This document shows positions 14,131 to 17,850 of a stretch of 17,850 nt of DNA, piece by piece (within the stretch, counting starts at the first letter, position 1; every line of letters begins with the position of its first letter). The stretch comes from QHXQ01 sp036389375 (GTDB lineage Bacteria; Acidobacteriota; Blastocatellia; Pyrinomonadales; Pyrinomonadaceae). Both the position numbers and the translations under genes were made by a program. A model generated the notes under the pieces. That model did no database searches, was not told where the DNA came from, and saw only the letters and a program-made list of their open reading frames with translations. The DNA is taken from NCBI GenBank assembly GCA_036389375.1, contig DASVQA010000248.1, forward strand, positions 1-17,850, given 5' to 3'.

Positions 14131-14709
14131 ATGAGTGCTAATGCGAATGCAGCGCGACCGCTGTTTATCCCCGTGCTGCTCGGCACGCCGCGCGAGGGGC
14201 GTATGAGCGAACACGTGGCGCGCCTCGTCTACGGGGCGGTCGGCGCACGCGCGGGCGTCGAAACCGAGTTGATCGACGTGCGCGAGTTGCCTTTTTCACC
14301 GAAGGACGAAGGCGAGGGCCTCAAGCATGAAGCCTTTAGCGCCGCGCTGGCGCGCGCCGACGCGCTCATCATCGTTACGCCCGAATACAATCACGGCTAT
14401 CCGGGCATGCTCAAGCACGCGCTCGACACGAATCTCAAAGAGTACATACACAAAGCGGTCGGCGTCTGCGGCGTCTCGGCCGGCGGCTTTGGCGGCACGC
14501 GCGTGATCGAGAATCTGCTGCCCGTCCTGCGCGAACTTGGTCTCGTCACCATCTTCTGGGACGCCAATTTCTCGAACTCCTACAAGTTGTTTGACGAAGC
14601 GGGCGCGCTCGTTGATCAGTCTTACGTCAAACGCATTGATAAATTTCTGGGCGAACTGATCTGGATGGCGAAGGTCTTGCGCTACGGGCGCGAGAATGTG
14701 CCGATTTGA
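14131..14709 (+). CDS. NAD(P)H-dependent FMN reductase (flavodoxin-like fold)
   Basis: The 192-residue protein starts from ATG 14131. GTG 14125, two codons earlier, is an alternative because GGAAGGAG (14113-14120) could serve either. The N-terminal strand FIPVLLGTPREGRMSEHVA (12-30) is the FMN phosphate loop of the NADPH-dependent FMN reductase family. VTPEYNHGYPGMLKHALD (82-99) carries the family PEYN signature that packs on the isoalloxazine. VSAGGFGGTR (115-124) completes the flavin site. These cytoplasmic enzymes reduce flavins, quinones, chromate or azo compounds; the in vivo substrate is usually unknown. Transcription is probably separate from the preceding gene because a terminator lies between. 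The small zinc-ribbon gene follows 58 bases later on the same strand. Confidence 0.93.
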   Translation: MSANANAARPLFIPVLLGTPREGRMSEHVARLVYGAVGARAGVETELIDVRELPFSPKDEGEGLKHEAFSAALARADALIIVTPEYNHGYPGMLKHALDTNLKEYIHKAVGVCGVSAGGFGGTRVIENLLPVLRELGLVTIFWDANFSNSYKLFDEAGALVDQSYVKRIDKFLGELIWMAKVLRYGRENVPI

Positions 14710-14767
14710 TCTAAGCGCCCCACTCGTTAATGGCTGAAGATTAACCGCGCGACAGTAAGGAGCCGTT

Positions 14768-14956
14768 ATGCCTGACCAGCAACCAATGATCTGCCCCGAT
14801 TGCGGCGTGGCGATGAATCATCACGCGGACAAACTGGACTACGACGCGGCGCAGGCGGATTCGGCCGAACGCGATTTCGACGGCGTGCTCGTAGAGGCGC
14901 ACACCTGTCCCGCCTGTGGGCGCACGCACATGCGCCCGGCCGGCGCGTCGGCGTAA
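14768..14956 (+). CDS. Small zinc-ribbon protein, unknown role
   Basis: The 62-residue protein has AAGGAG (14757-14762) five bases upstream of ATG, giving a firm start. Two knuckles, CPDC (9-12) and CPAC (47-50), are separated by 34 residues, as in a zinc ribbon. A His pair (18-19) lies after the first knuckle and HTCPACGRTH surrounds the second. The acidic middle (DKLDYDAAQADSAERDFDG) lacks hydrophobic segments, so the protein is probably soluble and cytoplasmic. Such mini zinc-ribbon proteins occur widely as uncharacterised ORFs; a nucleic-acid or protein-binding role is only a guess. No membrane or export signal is seen. It may be co-transcribed with the FMN reductase. Confidence 0.82.
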   Translation: MPDQQPMICPDCGVAMNHHADKLDYDAAQADSAERDFDGVLVEAHTCPACGRTHMRPAGASA

Positions 14957-15058
14957 AGCGCGCGGCAAGCAAAAAATAACATTGCGGCGATAGACACAAC
15001 CGCACCTCGTGGCGCAGAATCAGGCGCGTCTATCCAACAAGCACAAGCAGGTTGATAC

Positions 15059-17062
15059 ATGACGACGACTCCTGCGCGCGCAGGCTACCGCAATCCGGTC
15101 TACGAACACGACTTTCCTGACCCTTACGTCCTCAAATTTCAGGGCGAATACTGGGCCTACTGCACGGGCCTACGGCGCGACGGGCGCGCCTTCGGCATCC
15201 TGCACTCGCGCGACCTCGTCCACTGGCGCGAACTCGCATCCGCCCTCGCGCCGCTCCCCGGCGGGCATCCCTGCTACTGGGCCCCGGAAGTGGTCTATCG
15301 CAACGGCCGCTGCCTGATGTATTACAGCGTCGGCAATGAGAAGCTGATGCATATACGCGTCGCCACGGCCGCGCACCCATCGGGGCCGTTCGTGGATAGC
15401 GGGCAGCAACTGACGCAGGCCGAGTTCGCCATTGACCCGCACGTCTTTGTCGCAGCCGACGGCACGCGCTGGCTCTTTTACGCCACCGACTTTCTGACCT
15501 ACACACACATCGGGACGGGCACGGTCTGCGACCGCCTGCTGGATGATTTCACGCTCGCGGGCGACCCGCGCCCCGTCACGCGCGCGCGCTACGACTGGCA
15601 GGTTTACGACCCGCAGCGCGCAGAGAAGGGCGGCGTGCGCTGGCACACGGTCGAGGGCCCGTTCGTCTTGCAGCACAAGGGCAAGCTCTATCAGATGTTC
15701 AGCGGTGGCAACTGGCAGAACGTCAGCTATGGTGTGAGCTATGCCATGAGCGACAGTCTGGCGCGCGCGGACGAATGGGAGCAGGTGGCGGACGGTCAGC
15801 GCGTGCTGCCGATCCTGCGAACGATTCCGGGCGAGGTCATCGGCCCCGGTCACAATTCGGTCGTGCGCGGCCCCGATAATCAACAACTGTTCTGCGTCTA
15901 TCATTGCTGGCGCGAAGGCGAGGGGCGCGTGCTCGCCATTGACCGGCTCGACTGGGTCGGCGAGCGCATGACCGTGCTGGGCCCGAGCACGACGCCGCAA
16001 CCTGCGCCGCTTGCGCCGGCCTTTGCCGACTATTTCGACGAGGCGCAGACGGCAGGTTTAGGCGCAGGGTGGACGACGGACGGCGGGCAATGGTCTGTGC
16101 GCGACGGCGCGGCGCGGCAGGAGGCGACGAGCGGGGTGGCGCGGGCCGTATGCCGGACGCGCGCCGAAAGTTTTATCTTGGAGGTTAGCTTGTGCGCGCT
16201 GGCCGGCAATCAGCATGAGGGCGGCGCGTGCGGTGTGCGGCTTCAGAACGAAGCGCAGCCGGTCTGTGAGTTTACGTTTACGGCGCGCGAGGCCGTGTTA
16301 TGCTGGCCCGGCGCCGGCGCGGGAGCAGTGGCAGCGTCGTTTAAGCTGCCGGCTGATTTCGATCCGTCGGTCTTTCATCTGCTGCGCGTCGAAGTTGATG
16401 GGACGTATCTGCGCGTCGAATTGGACGAGGGGCTGGCGCGCTGGCAAGGGCACATGCCGGCCGCGCCCGACCGTGTTGCGCTGCTCACGGCGCGCACCGG
16501 CGCACTGTTCGCCGGCTTCGCCCTGACGAGCGGCTGGGAAGATTCATTTACAAGCGACGACTGGCGCGCGCGCGGCTGGCAAGTGGTTGCAGGCGGCGGC
16601 GACTGGCGCGTGGTCGATCAGGAGTTACGCTCGGCTGTATCTGCCGACGCGCCGCAGGTGCTCTCGAAGGGGGCGCTGCTCGACGAATACGAGTTGGTAG
16701 TCAACCTACGGCTCAATCAGGAGGCAACCGGCGGCGGCAGTTGCGGCTTCTATCCTGCTTCCGGCGCGGGCGGGCACGGGCCGCTGTTGACCATTGAACG
16801 CATAAGCGCGGGCGGTTGGGCGCTGTTTGTGCAGATGGACGAGACGGGGCGGCGCGAGGTGTCGCTGCCCGCGTCGTTCGACGGGACGCTCGCGCAGCAG
16901 TTTCGCGTGCGCAAAGAGGGCGGCGAGTTGCAGCTTGATTGTGAAGCCACGCCGCTCGCTACGATCCCCGCGCCGGCCGGGAAGACGCGCGTGGGCCTCT
17001 ACGCAAACCGGGCCAGCGCAGCCTTTGAGTTGGTGCGCGTCACGGAGATAATAAAGCAGTGA
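15059..17062 (+). CDS. GH43-family glycosidase with two duplicated C-terminal beta-sandwich modules
   Basis: The 667-residue protein starts at ATG 15059 and has no signal peptide, so it is probably cytoplasmic. The first 310 residues form a five-bladed propeller of the GH43/GH32 clan. They contain NPVYEHDFPDPYV with base Asp21, AIDPHVF with Asp126 (pKa-modulating Asp), TVEGPFV with acid Glu199, and GPGHNSVV with His265. These three acidic positions and the GHNSV motif fit GH43, whose members act on alpha-arabinofuranosyl or beta-xylosyl (or galactosyl) linkages. Residues 322-491 and 494-667 are related: both show a G-W ... W-x-V/R-x-D/E start (338-350 and 506-522), a strand with 'L R V E V D G' or 'F R V R K E G' character, and a 'V-A/G-L' closing strand. 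This suggests an internal duplication of a LamG-like sandwich that may bind sugar. The ribosome site is weak. A GH1 gene follows in the same direction. Confidence 0.85.
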   Translation: MTTTPARAGYRNPVYEHDFPDPYVLKFQGEYWAYCTGLRRDGRAFGILHSRDLVHWRELASALAPLPGGHPCYWAPEVVYRNGRCLMYYSVGNEKLMHIRVATAAHPSGPFVDSGQQLTQAEFAIDPHVFVAADGTRWLFYATDFLTYTHIGTGTVCDRLLDDFTLAGDPRPVTRARYDWQVYDPQRAEKGGVRWHTVEGPFVLQHKGKLYQMFSGGNWQNVSYGVSYAMSDSLARADEWEQVADGQRVLPILRTIPGEVIGPGHNSVVRGPDNQQLFCVYHCWREGEGRVLAIDRLDWVGERMTVLGPSTTPQPAPLAPAFADYFDEAQTAGLGAGWTTDGGQWSVRDGAARQEATSGVARAVCRTRAESFILEVSLCALAGNQHEGGACGVRLQNEAQPVCEFTFTAREAVLCWPGAGAGAVAASFKLPADFDPSVFHLLRVEVDGTYLRVELDEGLARWQGHMPAAPDRVALLTARTGALFAGFALTSGWEDSFTSDDWRARGWQVVAGGGDWRVVDQELRSAVSADAPQVLSKGALLDEYELVVNLRLNQEATGGGSCGFYPASGAGGHGPLLTIERISAGGWALFVQMDETGRREVSLPASFDGTLAQQFRVRKEGGELQLDCEATPLATIPAPAGKTRVGLYANRASAAFELVRVTEIIKQ

Positions 17063-17135
17063 CGAGCGACGAGTGACAGGTGACGAGCAAACCCGCTTGT
17101 CTTAAACTCGTCGCTCGGCACTCGTCACTTGTCAC
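17059..17135. repeat. 7-bp tandem repeats in inverted arrangement between GH43 and GH1
   Basis: The left arm has four heptamers (17059-17086): GTGACGA, GCGACGA, GTGACAG, GTGACGA. The right arm (17108-17135), read on the opposite strand, also has four: GTGACAA, GTGACGA, GTGCCGA, GCGACGA. The arms can fold into a long imperfect hairpin around a 21-base centre. The first unit overlaps the TGA stop (17060-17062) of GH43. The structure could stabilise the upstream mRNA 3' end, attenuate reading into GH1, or act as a REP-like element. Confidence 0.7.
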
Positions 17136-17149
17136 TGCTCAAAATTCTT

Positions 17150-17850
17150 ATGATGAATGATATGGTGTTGGGCCCGCGCCCGGAGGATTTCATCTGGGCG
17201 AGCGGGATCGAAGACACGTTCGTGCCACAGGTGCGGCCCGGTCATCGCGCGCTCGACGAGTATCAGTTGATGGGCCACTACGAACACTGGCGCGAGGACA
17301 TTGCGCTGGCCCGCGACTTGGGCGTGCGCGCTTTGCGCTGGGGCGTGCCTTGGTATCGGGTCGAACCGCTGCCCGGCGAATTTGACTGGGGTTGGACGGA
17401 TGAAGTGCTGCCCTACATGGTCGAAGAACTCGGCATCACGCCGATCATTGACCTGATGCACTACGGTTGTCCCTTCTGGCTCAAACGCGAGTTTGTCAAT
17501 AAGGACTACCCGCGCGCCGTCGCCGCTTATGCCGCCGCCTTCGCCCGCCGCTACAAAAGTCTGGTGCGCTGGTACACGCCCTTGAACGAGCCGCTGGTCA
17601 ACTGCCTGATGTCCGGCAAACGCGGTCTGTGGCCGCCCTACCTGCGCGGCGATCAAGGCTACATCCGCGTCATGCTGCAACTCGTGCGCGGCATCCAGAC
17701 GACGGTCAACGCGCTGAAAGAGGTTGATCCCCAAGCTGTGATGGTACACGTCGAGGCGGCGGGCCTCAGTCGCGCGATCCGGCAGGATTTAGAGGTGCTC
17801 GCCGTCGAGGAACAAAGGCGCGGCTATCTCGCCTACGACCTCATCACCGG
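17150..17850 (+). CDS. Divergent GH1-family glycosidase, 5' part only
   Basis: This open frame starts at ATG 17150 (a second ATG is at 17153) and runs off the right edge, leaving 233 residues visible. No ribosome site is obvious and no signal peptide is present, so the enzyme is probably cytoplasmic. PEDFIWASGIEDT (11-23) occupies the GH1 start, EHWREDIALARDLGVRALRWGVPWYRVEP (45-73) is the typical second-helix/strand block, HYGCPFWL (104-111) matches the HW-P region, and YTPLNEP (142-148) contains the acid/base Glu147. The QxEG motif that binds the glycone in classical beta-glucosidases is missing near residues 20-30, so glycone specificity is probably different. The nucleophile Glu lies outside the window. 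Neighbouring GH43 suggests shared use of plant or polysaccharide fragments. Confidence in the GH1 superfamily is good; function is not. Confidence 0.8.
   Translation, partial: MMNDMVLGPRPEDFIWASGIEDTFVPQVRPGHRALDEYQLMGHYEHWREDIALARDLGVRALRWGVPWYRVEPLPGEFDWGWTDEVLPYMVEELGITPIIDLMHYGCPFWLKREFVNKDYPRAVAAYAAAFARRYKSLVRWYTPLNEPLVNCLMSGKRGLWPPYLRGDQGYIRVMLQLVRGIQTTVNALKEVDPQAVMVHVEAAGLSRAIRQDLEVLAVEEQRRGYLAYDLIT

Noticed and set aside
14008..14766. Repeated GTAAGGAGCCG at about 14010 and 14755
   Set aside because: The second copy is a ribosome site. The first has no start codon in a suitable place. An 11-base match containing a Shine-Dalgarno core is not convincing as a repeat.
1..17850. tRNA, rRNA, CRISPR, prophage or insertion sequence
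   Set aside because: I saw no regularly spaced repeat-spacer array, no transposase or integrase, and no tRNA-like cloverleaf. The only tandem repeats are the heptamers near 17100.

Overview
The window is GC-rich (roughly two thirds G+C by eye) bacterial chromosome, densely coded on both strands. It contains no rRNA, tRNA, CRISPR array, phage gene, transposase or integrase that I can see. The mix of genes suggests a free-living heterotroph: a secreted GH20 hexosaminidase, cytoplasmic GH43 and GH1 enzymes, an exported amidohydrolase, a GT-C type membrane protein, and MurE with a DNPR motif (diaminopimelate-type peptidoglycan). My best guess is Acidobacteriota, perhaps Blastocatellia. That is an impression from protein style and not a proven placement.

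Layout. At 1-540 (-) is the N-terminal part of an exported DUF4097-like protein cut by the window edge. At 770-1807 (-) is a double-SIS protein resembling NagB-II glucosamine-6-phosphate deaminase. It is divergent from a secreted GH20 beta-N-acetylhexosaminidase at 1924-4041 (+). A 12-helix membrane protein of the GT39/ArnT style follows convergently at 4051-5868 (-). At 5980-6270 (-) is a small exported eight-cysteine protein with a clear promoter and a striking 3' structure. At 6463-8178 (-) is a lipoprotein-type N-acyl-D-amino-acid deacylase relative, divergent from murE at 8322-9830 (+). At 9853-12728 (-) a LysA-like PLP decarboxylase and an APC amino acid permease form a two-gene operon. 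At 12839-13960 (+) is a class V aminotransferase with a good intrinsic terminator. Then come an NAD(P)H-dependent FMN reductase at 14131-14709 (+), a 62-residue zinc-ribbon protein at 14768-14956 (+), a GH43 enzyme with two duplicated C-terminal beta-sandwich modules at 15059-17062 (+), and a divergent GH1 enzyme at 17150-17850 (+) cut by the right edge.

How the genes may work together. GH20 can release GlcNAc outside the cytoplasm and the SIS deaminase can feed glucosamine-6-P into glycolysis. The deacylase, the LysA-like decarboxylase, the permease and MurE all concern amino acids or peptidoglycan, so a loose wall or amino-sugar turnover neighbourhood is possible, but it is not one operon. 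GH43 and GH1 lack signal peptides and probably act on imported oligosaccharides.

No clearly new multi-gene system is visible. The most unusual signals are: (a) two interlocking perfect inverted repeats (12 bp and 11 bp) that would form a pseudoknot-like 3' structure after the cysteine-rich gene; (b) a 7-bp tandem repeat array present in both arms of an inverted repeat between GH43 and GH1; (c) a LysA-family decarboxylase whose substrate-side residues differ from diaminopimelate decarboxylase and which is paired with a permease; and (d) a D-aminoacylase relative lacking the HxH metal motif.
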